Shown here: one piece after another, positions 20,208 through 33,445 of the stretch
Layout: each line of letters begins with the position of its first letter
Numbering within the stretch: the stretch's first letter is position 1
Assembly (NCBI RefSeq): GCF_014651715.1
Contig: NZ_BMXK01000002.1
Location: forward strand, 272,244 to 336,243
DNA length: 64,000 nt
Direction: 5' to 3'
Source of the DNA: Zhihengliuella salsuginis
GTDB taxonomy: Bacteria > Actinomycetota > Actinomycetes > Actinomycetales > Micrococcaceae
Position numbers and translations under genes: made by a program
The notes under the pieces: model-generated
The model's database searches: none
Told to the model about the DNA's origin: nothing
Seen by the model: only the letters and a program-made list of their open reading frames with translations

Positions 20208-21551
20208 ATGACGAGCACCGCAGCCACCGAAACCCATCTCATCCGCGGAGCCTCCCTCCTGGGCGGGGAGCCGACCGACCTCCTGCTCGCCGACGGGCGC
20301 ATCGCCGCGGTCGGCGACGCCGCGGCGGCCGACGAACGGGCGCAGCAGGCCACCGTCGTCGACGCCGACGGGCTGATCGCCCTCCCGGGCATGGTCGACC
20401 TGCACACGCACCTGCGCGAGCCGGGCCGCGAGGACGCCGAGACCGTCGAGACCGGGACCCGGGCCGCCGCGCTGGGCGGCTTCACAGCCGTGCACGCGAT
20501 GGCCAACTCCAACCCCGTGGCCGACACCGCCGGCGTCGTCGAGCAGGTCTGGAGCCTCGGCCGGCGCAGCGGCTGGGTCGATGTCCGGCCGGTCGGCGCG
20601 GTCACCGTCGGCCTCGCCGGCGAGCGGCTCTCCGAGCTCGGCGCCATGGCAGAGTCCCGGGCCGCCGTCCGCGTCTTCTCCGACGACGGCATCTGCGTGC
20701 ACGACCCCGTGCTGATGCGCCGCGCCCTCGAGTACGTGAAGTCGTTCGACGGCGTCGTCGCGCAGCACGCGCAGGAGCCCCGTCTGACCGAGGGTGCTCA
20801 GATGAACGAGGGGACGGTCTCGGCCGTCCTCGGCCTCCCCGGGTGGCCGGCCGTGGCCGAGGAGTCGATCATCGCCCGCGACGTCCTGCTCGCCGAGCAC
20901 GTCGACTCCCGCCTCCACGTGTGCCACGTCTCGACCGCCGGCAGCGTCGACATCATCCGCTGGGCCAAGTCCCGCGGCATCAACGTCACGGCAGAGGTCA
21001 CCCCGCACCACCTGCTGCTGACGGACGAGAAGGCCCGCACCTACAACCCGGTCTACAAGGTCAACCCGCCGCTGCGCCGCGAGAAGGACGTCATGGCGCT
21101 GCGCGAGGCCCTCGCCGACGGCACGATCGACATCATCGGCACGGATCACGCCCCGCACCCCACGGAGGCCAAGGAGTGCGAGTGGGCCCAGGCGGCCATG
21201 GGCATGACCGGGCTCGAGACGGCCCTGTCGGTCGTCCAGCACACCATGATCGAGACCGGCATGATGACCTGGGCGGACTTCGCGCGCGTCACCTCGACGA
21301 CTCCGGCCGAGATCGGTCTCGTCGCCGACCAGGGGCGCCCGCTGGCGGTCGGCGAGCCGGCGAACATCACGCTCGTCGACGCCGACGCGCGCTGGACCGT
21401 CGACCCGGAGGCGATGGCCACGATGGGCCGCAACTCCCCGTTCTCCGGCCTCGAGCTGCCGGGCCGGGTCCGCGCCACGTTCTTCCACGGGACGGCCACG
21501 GTGCTCGACGGCGAGCTGAACACCCCGCGGACCGCGGGGGAGTGGGCATGA
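20208..21551 (+). CDS. pyrC: Dihydroorotase
   Basis: Zinc amidohydrolase closing carbamoyl aspartate to dihydroorotate. The 447-residue class I enzyme has the metal motif DLHTHLREPG, a HVSTAGS histidine segment, TPHHLLLT and IIGTDHAPH. A 134-nt gap after pyrB is the only real break in the operon and holds a possible -10, TAAACT (20191-20196), with GGAG 5 nt before the ATG, so a secondary promoter may exist. Its stop overlaps the next start (ATGA). Confidence 0.97.
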   Translation: MTSTAATETHLIRGASLLGGEPTDLLLADGRIAAVGDAAAADERAQQATVVDADGLIALPGMVDLHTHLREPGREDAETVETGTRAAALGGFTAVHAMANSNPVADTAGVVEQVWSLGRRSGWVDVRPVGAVTVGLAGERLSELGAMAESRAAVRVFSDDGICVHDPVLMRRALEYVKSFDGVVAQHAQEPRLTEGAQMNEGTVSAVLGLPGWPAVAEESIIARDVLLAEHVDSRLHVCHVSTAGSVDIIRWAKSRGINVTAEVTPHHLLLTDEKARTYNPVYKVNPPLRREKDVMALREALADGTIDIIGTDHAPHPTEAKECEWAQAAMGMTGLETALSVVQHTMIETGMMTWADFARVTSTTPAEIGLVADQGRPLAVGEPANITLVDADARWTVDPEAMATMGRNSPFSGLELPGRVRATFFHGTATVLDGELNTPRTAGEWA

Positions 21552-22099
21552 GCGAATACGTCCCCGCCGTCCTCCTCACCCTGGCGGTCTGCGTCGTGCT
21601 CGTGGGCCTCGTCGCGCTCGGCTGGCGCCACCGCCTGAGGCGCCAGGGCCACGTGCCCGCGCCGGCGGCCGTCCCGGCCGGGCTCTCCGAACCGCACGTC
21701 TCCGTCGACGGGCAGTACGTCAGCACGACGACGGCCGGCGACTGGCTCGACCGGATCGCCGTCCACTCGCTCGGCTTCAAGGCGAACGCCGTGCTGACGG
21801 TGCACCCCGAGGGCGCGCTCTACGCCCGCGACGGCGCCCCGGACGTGTTCGTCCCGGTCGCCGACCTGACGAGCGTGCGGCGGGAGTCGGGGATGGCCGG
21901 CAAGTTCGTCGAACGGGACGGGCTCATCGTCGCCGAGTGGCGGCTCGGCGGCCTGGCCGTCGACACGGGTTTCCGTCCGCGTTTCGGCGACGACGGCGAC
22001 GCTGCCGTCGCCGCCATCGACATGATCATCGCCGCGCACGCTGCCGAGGCCCGCGGCCCACAGAACAACCACGATGTTGAGAAGAAGGACACCAAGTGA
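21548..22099 (+). CDS. Membrane protein with PH-like domain in the pyr operon, unknown function
   Basis: A 183-residue protein with one N-terminal membrane helix (about residues 6-27, [22 protein letters not shown]). A basic RHRLRRQ stop-transfer stretch follows, then a cytoplasmic domain with beta-rich character ([27 protein letters not shown]). It resembles the actinobacterial PH-like/transporter proteins annotated between pyrC and carA; I recall the position being conserved, but no function is known. It is coupled to both neighbours (ATGA with pyrC, GTGA with carA), so it is made in step with the pyrimidine enzymes. Confidence 0.82.
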   Translation: MSEYVPAVLLTLAVCVVLVGLVALGWRHRLRRQGHVPAPAAVPAGLSEPHVSVDGQYVSTTTAGDWLDRIAVHSLGFKANAVLTVHPEGALYARDGAPDVFVPVADLTSVRRESGMAGKFVERDGLIVAEWRLGGLAVDTGFRPRFGDDGDAAVAAIDMIIAAHAAEARGPQNNHDVEKKDTK

Positions 22100-23303
22100 C
22101 TGCACAGACGAATTCTGAGCTGGCGACTCCGCGTCCGGTTCACGCCGAGCCGGCCCTGCTGGTGCTCGAGGACGGGCGCATCTTCCGCGGCCGTTCCTAT
22201 GGTGCGCGTGGCACCACGCTCGGCGAGACCGTGTTCGCGACCGGGATGACGGGCTACCAGGAGACGATCACGGACCCGTCGTACGCCCGCCAGCTGGTCG
22301 TCCAGACCGCGCCGCACATCGGCAACACCGGTGTGAACCGGGAGGACGCCGAATCCCGGCGCATCTGGGTCGCCGGCTACATCGTCCGCGACGCCGCCCG
22401 CCGCCCCTCGAACTGGCGCAGCGAGAAGTCGCTGGACGCCGAGCTCGAGGAGCAGGGTGTCGTCGGCATCCAGGGCGTGGACACCCGCGCCATCACCCGC
22501 CACCTGCGCGAGGCCGGCTCGCTCAAGGGCGGCATCTTCTCGGGCGACGCCGCCCGCCGCCCCGAGGCGGAGCTGGTCGCCGAGGTGTCGGGCCAGCCCT
22601 CCATGAAGGGCGCCCGTCTGGCGGAGGAGGTCACCGCAGCGGAGGCCTACGTCGTCGAACCGGCCGACTGCGGCTGGGACGGCGAGGCGCGCTTCACGCT
22701 CGCCGCCATCGACCTCGGCATCAAGGGCATGACCCCGTTCCGGTTCGCCGAGCGCGGTGTCCGCGTCCACGTCCTGCCGGCCACCTCGACCTACGAGGAC
22801 ATCGCTGCGGTCAATCCGGACGGCGTCTTCATGTCCAACGGCCCGGGCGACCCGGCCACGGCCGAGACCCAGGTCGCGCTGCTGCAGCAGGTCCTCGACG
22901 CGAAGACACCGTTCTTCGGCATCTGCTTCGGCAACCAGATCCTCGGCCGCGCCCTCGGCTTCGGAACCTACAAGCTGCGCTTCGGCCACCGCGGGATCAA
23001 CCAGCCGGTGATGGACAAGACCACCGGCCGCGTCGAGATCACCAGCCAGAACCACGGCTTCGCCGTCGACGCGCCCCGCGACGGCGCAGCCACCGCCCCC
23101 AACGGCCGCTACGGCCGGGTCGAGGTCAGCCACTACTCGCTCAACGACGACGTCGTGGAGGGCCTGCGCTGCCTGGACCTGCCGGCGTTCTCCGTCCAGT
23201 ACCACCCCGAGGCCGCGGCGGGCCCGCACGACTCCGCCTACCTGTTCGACCGTTTCATCGACGTCATGGCGGCCGAGACCGCAACGACCAAGGAAGAGAA
23301 CTA

Positions 23304-23304
<1 letters not shown>
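22096..23304 (+). CDS. carA: Carbamoyl-phosphate synthase, small (glutaminase) subunit
   Basis: Releases ammonia from glutamine for CarB. The 402-residue product has an N-terminal CarA domain ([22 protein letters not shown]) and a class I glutamine amidotransferase domain. That domain has nucleophile Cys277 in FGICFGNQ and the His/Glu pair in QYHPEA (His370). The GTG start overlaps the previous stop; its TAA shares its last base with the carB ATG. Confidence 0.97.
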
Positions 23305-26607
<3,303 letters not shown>

Positions 26608-26615
<8 letters not shown>

Positions 26616-27489
26616 CGCCGGATCGCAACCGGCCGCGGCCCGCGCCCCGTTCGGGCAGCGGCTCGCGGCCGCCATGGCGGCCCGGGGACCGCTGTGCGCC
26701 GGCATCGACCCCCACCCGTCGCTGCTGGCGGAGTGGGGGCTGGACGACGACGTCGCCGGGCTGGCCCGGTTCGCGCACACCGCGCTCGAGGCGCTGTCCC
26801 CGGTCGCCGCGGCCCTCAAGCCGCAGGTGGCGCTGTTCGAGCGCCACGGCTCGCGGGGGCTCGCCGTGCTCGAGGAGCTGCTCGCGGGGGCCCGGGAGCT
26901 CGGCGTCCTGACGATCGCCGACGCCAAGCGCGGCGACATCGGCTCCACGATGGCCGCCTACGCCGACGCCTGGCTGGGGGAGGGCTCGCCCCTGGCGGCC
27001 GACTCGGTGACCCTCAGCCCGTACCTCGGCTACGAGTCCCTGCGGCCGGCGATCGACCTGGCGAAGGAGACCGGGCGCGGCGTCTTCGTGCTCGGGCTGA
27101 CCTCGAACCCCGAGGGCGCCAGCGTCCAGCACGTCGGCGGAGACGCGTCGGTCGCCAGGCGGATCATCGAGGCGACGAGGGCCGACAACGCCCCCGACGG
27201 CGTCGTGCCCGCCGGGGGCGACCGGGGACTCGGGCCGGTCGGGCTCGTCATCGGCGCGACCGTCGGGCCCGCGCTCGAGGAACTGGGCATCGACCTCGCC
27301 GCGACGCGGGCGCCCGTGCTGGCCCCGGGGTACGGGGCGCAGGGGGCGACGCCGGCCGACATGCGCCGCACGTTCGGCGGTGCATGGGGCCAGGTGCTGG
27401 CGACCAGCAGCCGGGGGATCCTCGCGGCCGGTCCCGACGCGTCCCGGCTGCGATCCGCGGCCGAGAGGGCCCGCGACGAGCTCGCATGA
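26608..27489 (+). CDS. pyrF: Orotidine 5'-phosphate decarboxylase
   Basis: Forms UMP, the last step of the pathway. The 293-residue product is the longer 'type 2' form typical of actinobacteria, with the catalytic segment [14 protein letters not shown] (about residues 102-115), [10 protein letters not shown] near the N terminus and a [10 protein letters not shown] phosphate loop. It closes the operon; the genes for dihydroorotate dehydrogenase (pyrD) and pyrE are elsewhere. A 13-bp hairpin follows at 27503-27536. Confidence 0.95.
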
Positions 27490-27502
27490 GCCCTGGTGAT
27501 GA

Positions 27503-27536
27503 CGGGTGCGGGGTGAGGTTCACCACCCCGTGCCCG
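27503..27536 (+). terminator. Probable terminator of the pyr operon
   Basis: A 13-bp stem (27503-27515 with 27524-27536, two G-U pairs) with an 8-nt loop, 13 nt after the pyrF stop. No T-run follows, which is common for actinobacterial terminators. Confidence 0.6.
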
Positions 27537-27571
27537 CATCCAATCTTGAGCAAAAACCTCGCAGCTAACCA

Positions 27572-27600
27572 TTGCGCCTGACTCCGGGGTTCGCTAGGTT
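27572..27600 (+). promoter_or_regulatory. Promoter of mihF
   Basis: TTGCGC (27572-27577) and TAGGTT (27595-27600) with ideal 17-nt spacing, giving a leader of about 50 nt before the mihF ATG. Confidence 0.65.
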
Positions 27601-27656
27601 CAAAGCCACAGAGTCTTGTTTGTAAGACGGCCTAGTCAACCAAGGGGTAGAGCGAC

Positions 27657-27971
27657 ATGGTCCTGAAATCGCTATCAGACGAAGATCGAGCGAACGCGAG
27701 GGCCAAGGCCCTGCGGTCGCGAACACGCCGTGCCGAGATCAAGGAATCCTTCCGAACGGGTAGCATCTCCATCGGCGATGTGCTGGAACTCGGCGCCTCG
27801 GACGAGGCCGTCGGGCGGCTGCGCGTCGCCGACCTCCTCGAATCCGTTCCCGGCGTCGGGCAGGTCCGTGCCGCCGCGCTGATGGATCGCCTCGGGATCT
27901 CCGCGAACCGCCGTGTTCGGGGCCTCGGGCGCAAACAGCAGGCGGCGCTGATCGACCACTTCGCCGACTGA
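27657..27971 (+). CDS. mihF: Integration host factor, actinobacterial type
   Basis: Nucleoid-associated DNA-binding protein of the actinobacterial IHF family, unrelated in fold to E. coli IHF. The 104-residue product has the basic N-terminal helix region ([19 protein letters not shown]) and a helix-two-turns-helix core ([22 protein letters not shown]). Position directly before gmk is the family's standard context. AAGGGG lies about 11 nt before the ATG. It has its own promoter, separate from the pyr operon. Confidence 0.95.
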   Translation: MVLKSLSDEDRANARAKALRSRTRRAEIKESFRTGSISIGDVLELGASDEAVGRLRVADLLESVPGVGQVRAAALMDRLGISANRRVRGLGRKQQAALIDHFAD

Positions 27972-27988
27972 CCTCCACGAAAGGCACT

Positions 27989-28567
27989 ATGTCCGCCACA
28001 CGCCAGCCGCAGGTGACTGTCCTGGCCGGCCCCACCGCCGTCGGCAAGGGGACCGTCTCCACCTATATCCGCGACAACTATCCGGATGTCTGGCTCTCCG
28101 TCTCGGCGACGACGCGCGAGCCTCGACCCGGCGAGCAGGACGGGGTGCACTACTACTTCACCGACCGCGACGAGTTCCAGCGCCTGGCCGACACCGGGCA
28201 GATGCTGGAGTGGGCCGTCGTCCACGGGCGCAACTGCTACGGGACCATCCGGAGCAAGGTCGAGGAGGCCGCGGAGGCCGGAAAGCACGTGCTCCTCGAG
28301 ATCGATCTGCAGGGGGCGCGCCAGGTCAAGGCGTCGATGCCGGAGGCGAAATTCGTGTTCCTGGCGCCGCCGACGTGGGAGGAACTCGTCCGCCGGCTCA
28401 CCGGCCGCGGCACCGAAACGCCCGAGGAGCAGCAGAGGCGGCTGGAAACCGCTAAACTGGAACTTGCTGCCGAGTCGGAGTTCGACGTCACGATCGTGAA
28501 CGACGACGTCGAGCGCGCTGCGGACGAACTTGTGGGCCTCATGGGCCTGGTCCCGCACCAGCGCTGA
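27989..28567 (+). CDS. gmk: Guanylate kinase
   Basis: Phosphorylates GMP to GDP. The 192-residue product has P-loop GPTAVGKGT (about residues 13-21), the GMP-binding [30 protein letters not shown] and [13 protein letters not shown]. An AAAGG element lies 9 nt before the ATG. It sits between mihF and rpoZ, the conserved actinobacterial order. Confidence 0.97.
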   Translation: MSATRQPQVTVLAGPTAVGKGTVSTYIRDNYPDVWLSVSATTREPRPGEQDGVHYYFTDRDEFQRLADTGQMLEWAVVHGRNCYGTIRSKVEEAAEAGKHVLLEIDLQGARQVKASMPEAKFVFLAPPTWEELVRRLTGRGTETPEEQQRRLETAKLELAAESEFDVTIVNDDVERAADELVGLMGLVPHQR

Positions 28568-28611
28568 CAACCGGCTCCATCGAACGACTTTCTACTGAAT
28601 TTGGAGGCTTC

Positions 28612-28878
28612 GTGTCCACGAACCTTGAGGGCGTCATCCACCCGCCGATCGACGATCTGCTGAAGACCACCGACTCCAAGTACGCTCTGGTCATCAACTC
28701 GGCCAAGCGTGCGCGCCAGATCAACGCCTACTACGCCCAGCTGCACGAGGGCCTCTTCGAGTACGTCGGCCCGCTGGTCGACACCAAGCTCAACGAGAAG
28801 CCGCTCTCGATCGCCCTGCGCGAGATCAACGAGGGCCTGCTCCAGGTCACCGAGGCGACCGACAAGCCGGCCGAGTAG
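28612..28878 (+). CDS. rpoZ: RNA polymerase omega subunit
   Basis: Omega chaperones assembly of beta' into RNA polymerase. The 88-residue product starts from GTG after a GGAGG site and has [18 protein letters not shown] and the [10 protein letters not shown] motif conserved in omega. gmk-rpoZ-coaBC is a widespread cluster. Confidence 0.95.
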   Translation: MSTNLEGVIHPPIDDLLKTTDSKYALVINSAKRARQINAYYAQLHEGLFEYVGPLVDTKLNEKPLSIALREINEGLLQVTEATDKPAE

Positions 28879-28904
28879 TCCGGCTCGAGCTGAGGGCAGA
28901 ACAC

Positions 28905-30164
28905 ATGTCGCAGCAGCGAATCGTCCTGGGAGTTTGCGGTGGAATCGCCGCCTACAAGGCCGCTTTGCTGCTGCGGCTGTTTAAGGAGGACGGGTTCCAC
29001 GTCGACGTCGTGCCGACGTCCAACGCGCTGGAGTTCGTCGGGAAGCCCACCTGGGAGGCGCTGAGCGGGAACCCTGTGACCGACACCGTCTTCGACGCCG
29101 TCGAATCCGTCAACCACGTGCGCCTCGGCCAACAGGCCGACCTGATCGTCGTCGCCCCGGCCACCGCGGACCTTCTCGGACGCGCGGCCGCCGGCATGGC
29201 CAACGACCTGCTGACGAACACGCTCCTCGCGAGCCGCGCACCGGTCCTGTTGGCGCCCGCCATGCACACCGAGATGTGGGACCACGCGGCCACGCGAGCC
29301 AACGTGGCGACCCTGCGCGACCGCGGGGTCGCCGTGCTCGATCCGGCCGTCGGCCGCCTGACGGGCAAGGACTCCGGTCCCGGGCGCCTGCCCGAGCCGG
29401 AGGACATCTACGCCGCCGCGCGGGACGTCCTCGGCGGCGCCGGGGCAGTCGAGGAGGCCCGCGGGGACAAGCCACTGGCCGGACGCACCATCGTCGTGAC
29501 GGCCGGCGGCACCCGCGAGCCCCTGGACCCGGTCCGGTACCTCGGCAACCGCTCCTCCGGGAAGCAGGGCAGCGCCGTCGCGCGCGCCCTGGTCGACGCC
29601 GGCGCGCGCGTGCGCTTCGTCGCCGCCCACCTGTCCCAGCCGGCGCCCGAGGGCGTCGAGCTGACCGAGGCGAGCACCGCCGTCGAACTCCAGGCCGCGG
29701 TCCGCGAGGCGGCGCGCGGGGCCGACGGCCTGGTGATGGCAGCGGCCGTGGCCGACTTCCGGCCCGCCGCCTACAACGGCTCCAAGATCAAGAAGACCGA
29801 CGACGGCGGCGCACCCGCCATCGAGCTGGTGCGCAACCCCGACATCCTCGCCGATCTGGTGGCCGAGCGCCGCGACCGGGCGGACCTGCCCGGTCTCATC
29901 GTCGGCTTCGCCGCCGAGACCGGGGACGAGACCTCGAGCGTCGAGGAGTACGGCCGCGCGAAGCTCGCGCGGAAGGGGTGCGAAGTCCTGGTTGTCAACG
30001 AAGTCGGGGAGGACAAGGGGTTCGGGCGGGACGAGAACGCGGCCACCCTGCTCTTCCGGGACGACGCCCCGGGCGGTCCGCGGGAGCCGGAGCACGTCGC
30101 GGGCAGCAAGGACGACGTGGCCCGGAAAATCGCCGACGTCATGGCCGGCGCTTTGAACCGGTAA
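28905..30164 (+). CDS. coaBC: Bifunctional phosphopantothenoylcysteine decarboxylase / phosphopantothenate-cysteine ligase
   Basis: Two consecutive steps of coenzyme A synthesis. The N-terminal flavin-dependent CoaC part (about residues 1-185) has [10 protein letters not shown], the catalytic His in [10 protein letters not shown] and PAMHTEMW (the PxMNxxMW motif with His for Asn). The C-terminal CoaB part has [19 protein letters not shown] and the dimer/active-site segment [11 protein letters not shown] with downstream SKIKK lysines. The 419-residue length is normal. Its stop lies inside the metK -10 region. Confidence 0.96.
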   Translation: MSQQRIVLGVCGGIAAYKAALLLRLFKEDGFHVDVVPTSNALEFVGKPTWEALSGNPVTDTVFDAVESVNHVRLGQQADLIVVAPATADLLGRAAAGMANDLLTNTLLASRAPVLLAPAMHTEMWDHAATRANVATLRDRGVAVLDPAVGRLTGKDSGPGRLPEPEDIYAAARDVLGGAGAVEEARGDKPLAGRTIVVTAGGTREPLDPVRYLGNRSSGKQGSAVARALVDAGARVRFVAAHLSQPAPEGVELTEASTAVELQAAVREAARGADGLVMAAAVADFRPAAYNGSKIKKTDDGGAPAIELVRNPDILADLVAERRDRADLPGLIVGFAAETGDETSSVEEYGRAKLARKGCEVLVVNEVGEDKGFGRDENAATLLFRDDAPGGPREPEHVAGSKDDVARKIADVMAGALNR

Positions 30165-30167
30165 AGT
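30162..30167 (+). promoter_or_regulatory. -10 box giving a leaderless start (metK)
   Basis: TAAAGT with 7 nt to the metK GTG and no ribosome-binding site between them. It includes the coaBC stop codon. Confidence 0.45.
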
Positions 30168-30174
30168 AGCTCGG

Positions 30175-31383
30175 GTGACTGAAGCCAACTCCCTCCGCCT
30201 GTTTAGTTCCGAATCGGTGACCGAAGGCCACCCGGACAAGATCTGCGATCAGATCAGTGATGCGATCCTGGACGCGATGCTGGCCCAGGACGCCAACTCG
30301 CGCGTCGCCGTCGAGACCATGACGACCACCGGCCTGGTGCATGTCGCCGGCGAGGTCACGACCGAGGGGTACGTCGAGATCCCGCGCCTGGTCCGCGACA
30401 CGATCCTGGACATCGGCTACGACTCCTCCGCGAACGGCTTCGACGGTGAGCGCTGCGGCGTCTCCATCTCCATCGGCCAGCAGTCGCCGGAGATCTCCGA
30501 CGGCGTCAACACGTCGCTCGAGGTCCGCAGCGGCTCGGCGCACGATCCCCGCGACGCCCAGGGCGCCGGGGACCAGGGCCTCATGTTCGGCTACGCCACC
30601 GACGAGACCGCGGCCCACATGCCGACCCCGATCTATCTGGCGCACCGCCTCTCCGAGCGGCTGACCGACGTGCGCAAGTCCGGCTCGCAGCCGCTGCTGC
30701 GCCCGGACGGCAAGACGCAGGTGACCATCGGCTACGACGGCGACCGCCCCGTCGCCGTGGACACGGTGGTCGTGTCGGCCCAGCACGCGCGGGAACTCGA
30801 ACTCGACGACCTCCAGCACATCCTCGATGCCGACGTCGTCCGCCCGGTCCTCGAGGGCCTGGATCTGGACCTCGACACCTCCAACACCAAGATCATCCTC
30901 AACCCGGCCGGCAAGTTCATCGTCGGCGGCCCCGTCGGCGACGCCGGGCTGACGGGCCGGAAGATCATCGTCGACACCTACGGCGGGTTCGCGCGCCACG
31001 GCGGCGGCGCGTTCTCCGGCAAGGACCCGTCCAAGGTGGACCGCTCCGCGGCCTACGCCATGCGCTGGGTCGCCAAGAACATCGTCGCGGCCGGCCTCGC
31101 CCGCCGCGTCGAGGTCCAGGTCGCCTACGCGATCGGCCAGGCCCGCCCGGTGGGGCTCTACGTCGAGACCTTCGGCACGGAGACCGTCGATCCGGCGCGC
31201 CTGCCGGCGGCCATCCAGGAGATCTTCGACCTGCGCCCCCTCGGCATCATCGAGGAGCTCGACCTGCTCCGGCCGATCTACAAGCGCACGGCGGCCCACG
31301 GGCACTTCGGCCGCGACGGGGACGGCTTCCCGTGGGAGGCCACGAACCGGGTCGACGCTCTGCGCGCCTACTTCGACGCGTAG
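30175..31383 (+). CDS. metK: S-adenosylmethionine synthetase
   Basis: Makes S-adenosylmethionine from methionine and ATP. The 402-residue product has [17 protein letters not shown] at the N terminus, [13 protein letters not shown] (adenosine site) and [16 protein letters not shown] (phosphate loop). The GTG start lies 10 nt after coaBC; I see no Shine-Dalgarno element, but a TAAAGT -10 sits 7 nt upstream, so a leaderless transcript is possible. priA follows after 13 nt. Confidence 0.97.
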   Translation: MTEANSLRLFSSESVTEGHPDKICDQISDAILDAMLAQDANSRVAVETMTTTGLVHVAGEVTTEGYVEIPRLVRDTILDIGYDSSANGFDGERCGVSISIGQQSPEISDGVNTSLEVRSGSAHDPRDAQGAGDQGLMFGYATDETAAHMPTPIYLAHRLSERLTDVRKSGSQPLLRPDGKTQVTIGYDGDRPVAVDTVVVSAQHARELELDDLQHILDADVVRPVLEGLDLDLDTSNTKIILNPAGKFIVGGPVGDAGLTGRKIIVDTYGGFARHGGGAFSGKDPSKVDRSAAYAMRWVAKNIVAAGLARRVEVQVAYAIGQARPVGLYVETFGTETVDPARLPAAIQEIFDLRPLGIIEELDLLRPIYKRTAAHGHFGRDGDGFPWEATNRVDALRAYFDA

Positions 31384-31396
31384 GCCGGACTCCCGG

Positions 31397-33445
31397 ATGG
31401 AGGCCTCGCAGCCATCCCTCCTGCAGGGATTCGACGTCAGCCGGCCCGCTCCGGGCGGTCCCCAGCTGGCCGAGAACCTGCCCGTGGCCCGGGTCCTCCT
31501 CGAGACCCCGGTGCCGCACCTCGACCAGCTCTACGACTACGCGGTCACTGCCGAGCTCGACGGGACGGCCGTCGCCGGCGTGCGCGTGCGCGTCCGCTTC
31601 GGCGGCCAGGAGCTGAGCGGATTCATCACCGAGCGCCGTGCCGAGACCGACGCCGGCGTGAGACTCCAGCCGCTGCACAAGGTCGTCTCGCCCGAACGGG
31701 TCCTGGGTGCGCCGGTGCTCGCGCTCTGCCAGGCGGTCGCCGCCCGCTACGCCGGCGTCGTCTCCGATGTCGTGCGCGCCGCAGTCCCGCCGCGCATGGC
31801 CAGGGTGGAGAAGGAGGGCCGCCCCGACTGGGCGGAGCCCGCCGCGCCCCCCGGGTTCACCGCGCACGCGCTGGACGCCTACGACGGCGGCGCCGACTTC
31901 CGCGCCGAACTCGCCGCGGGCGGCGGGCCCCGAGCGGTCGCCACCCTGGCCCCGAACGTCCCGGCGCCGCAGCGCGCCGACGAGGGCACGGGCGCCTCGT
32001 GGCTGCACGCGATCGCCTCGGCGGTGGCGGCGACCGTCGACGCCGGCCGCGCCGCCGTCGTCGTCGCCCCCGACCAGCGGGACGTCGACCGCCTGTGCGA
32101 GTTCTTCGACACCGTCTTCGGCGCCTCCGCCTACGCGCGGCTCACCGCCGACGACGGCGCGACCGCGAGGTACCGCAGCTTCCTGGCGGTCAGCCGCGGC
32201 GACGTGCGGATCGCCGTCGGGACGCGATCGGCGGCCTTCGCGCCGCTGCAGAACCTCGGGCTGGCGGTCCTGTGGGAGGACCACGACTCCTCCCACGCCG
32301 AACCGCGCAGCCCGTACCAGCATGCGCGCGAGATCCTGCTGCTGCGCAGCGAGCTGGAAGGCTGCGGGCTGCTGATCGCCGGCTGGTCGCGCTCGCCCGA
32401 GGCCCAGCGGCTCGTCCTCACGGGCTGGGCGCAGGAGCTGAAGGTTCCGCGGTCGGTGCTGCGGCGCCGCGCCCCGCGCGTCGTCGCGACGTCCGACTCC
32501 TACGAGGTCGAGCGCGACCCGGCCCTGCACGCCGCGCGTCTTCCCCGCGCAGCCTGGCAGGCCGCGCACGACGGGCTCGCCCGCGGCCCCGTGCTCGTGC
32601 AGGTCGCCCGCACCGGGTTCATCCCCGCGCTGCGCTGCGAACGCTGCCGCGAACCGGCGAGGTGCCTCGAGTGCTCCGGGCCGCTGGCGCTGAGCGGGCA
32701 GGGCGCCCGGCCCCAGTGCCGCTGGTGCGGCACCTTTGCGCACGGCTGGGCGTGCCTGAGCTGCGGGTTCCAGCGGCTCCGCGCCTCGTCGATCGGCGCC
32801 GACCGCACGGCCGAGGAGCTCGGGCGCGCCTTCCCGCAGGCGCGGGTCGTCTCGGCGACGGGTGCCAGCCCGCGGGCGTCGGTCTCCGGGCAGGGTGTGC
32901 TGGTGGTCGCGACCCCCGGGGCGGAGCCCGTGGCGGCCGACGGGTACGCGGCGGTTCTGCTCCTCGACGGCGACCGGATGCTCGCGCGCGATTCGCTCCG
33001 CACGGCCGAGGAGGTCCTGCACCGGTGGTTCGGCGCGGCGGCCCTGGGCCGGGCCCGCGACGACGGGGGAGCGGTCGTGGCGACGGCCGGGGAGTCGGAG
33101 GTGCTGCGGGCGTTCGTGCGCTGGGACGCGCCGGGCTTCGCCGAGCGCGAGCTGGTGGAGCGCCGGGAGCTGGGGCTGCCGCCGGCGGTGCGCAGCGCCG
33201 TCGTCACGGGTCCGTCCGCGGCCGCCGACGCCTTCGTCGACGGGCTGGATCTACCGGAGGACGTGCGGCGGATCGGCCCCGTGATCCTCGAGGAGGACGA
33301 CGCCGTCCGCCACAGGTGGCTGCTGTTCTTCCGGCACGCCGACGGCGCGGCCGTCACGGGCCGGCTGCGCCATGCCAAGGCCGTGTCCTCGGCGAACCGC
33401 GAGCCGGTCGTCAACGTCCGCGTCGACGGCGACACCCAGCTCTAG
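31397..33445 (+). CDS. priA: PriA-like primosomal protein N', helicase motifs degenerate
   Basis: Homologue of PriA, the replication-restart helicase. The 682-residue product keeps the N-terminal DNA-binding domain (VLLETPVPHLDQLYDYAV) and the zinc-binding region (CERCREPARCLECSGPLAL, CRWCG, CLSCG). Walker A is replaced (GTGASW where GxGKT is expected) and the DEAH box reads WEDHDSS, so ATP hydrolysis is unlikely. Actinobacterial PriA proteins commonly lack helicase activity and are annotated as 'probable' PriA. Likely co-transcribed with metK. It overlaps the convergent hydrolase gene by 4 nt. Confidence 0.9.
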   Translation: MEASQPSLLQGFDVSRPAPGGPQLAENLPVARVLLETPVPHLDQLYDYAVTAELDGTAVAGVRVRVRFGGQELSGFITERRAETDAGVRLQPLHKVVSPERVLGAPVLALCQAVAARYAGVVSDVVRAAVPPRMARVEKEGRPDWAEPAAPPGFTAHALDAYDGGADFRAELAAGGGPRAVATLAPNVPAPQRADEGTGASWLHAIASAVAATVDAGRAAVVVAPDQRDVDRLCEFFDTVFGASAYARLTADDGATARYRSFLAVSRGDVRIAVGTRSAAFAPLQNLGLAVLWEDHDSSHAEPRSPYQHAREILLLRSELEGCGLLIAGWSRSPEAQRLVLTGWAQELKVPRSVLRRRAPRVVATSDSYEVERDPALHAARLPRAAWQAAHDGLARGPVLVQVARTGFIPALRCERCREPARCLECSGPLALSGQGARPQCRWCGTFAHGWACLSCGFQRLRASSIGADRTAEELGRAFPQARVVSATGASPRASVSGQGVLVVATPGAEPVAADGYAAVLLLDGDRMLARDSLRTAEEVLHRWFGAAALGRARDDGGAVVATAGESEVLRAFVRWDAPGFAERELVERRELGLPPAVRSAVVTGPSAAADAFVDGLDLPEDVRRIGPVILEEDDAVRHRWLLFFRHADGAAVTGRLRHAKAVSSANREPVVNVRVDGDTQL

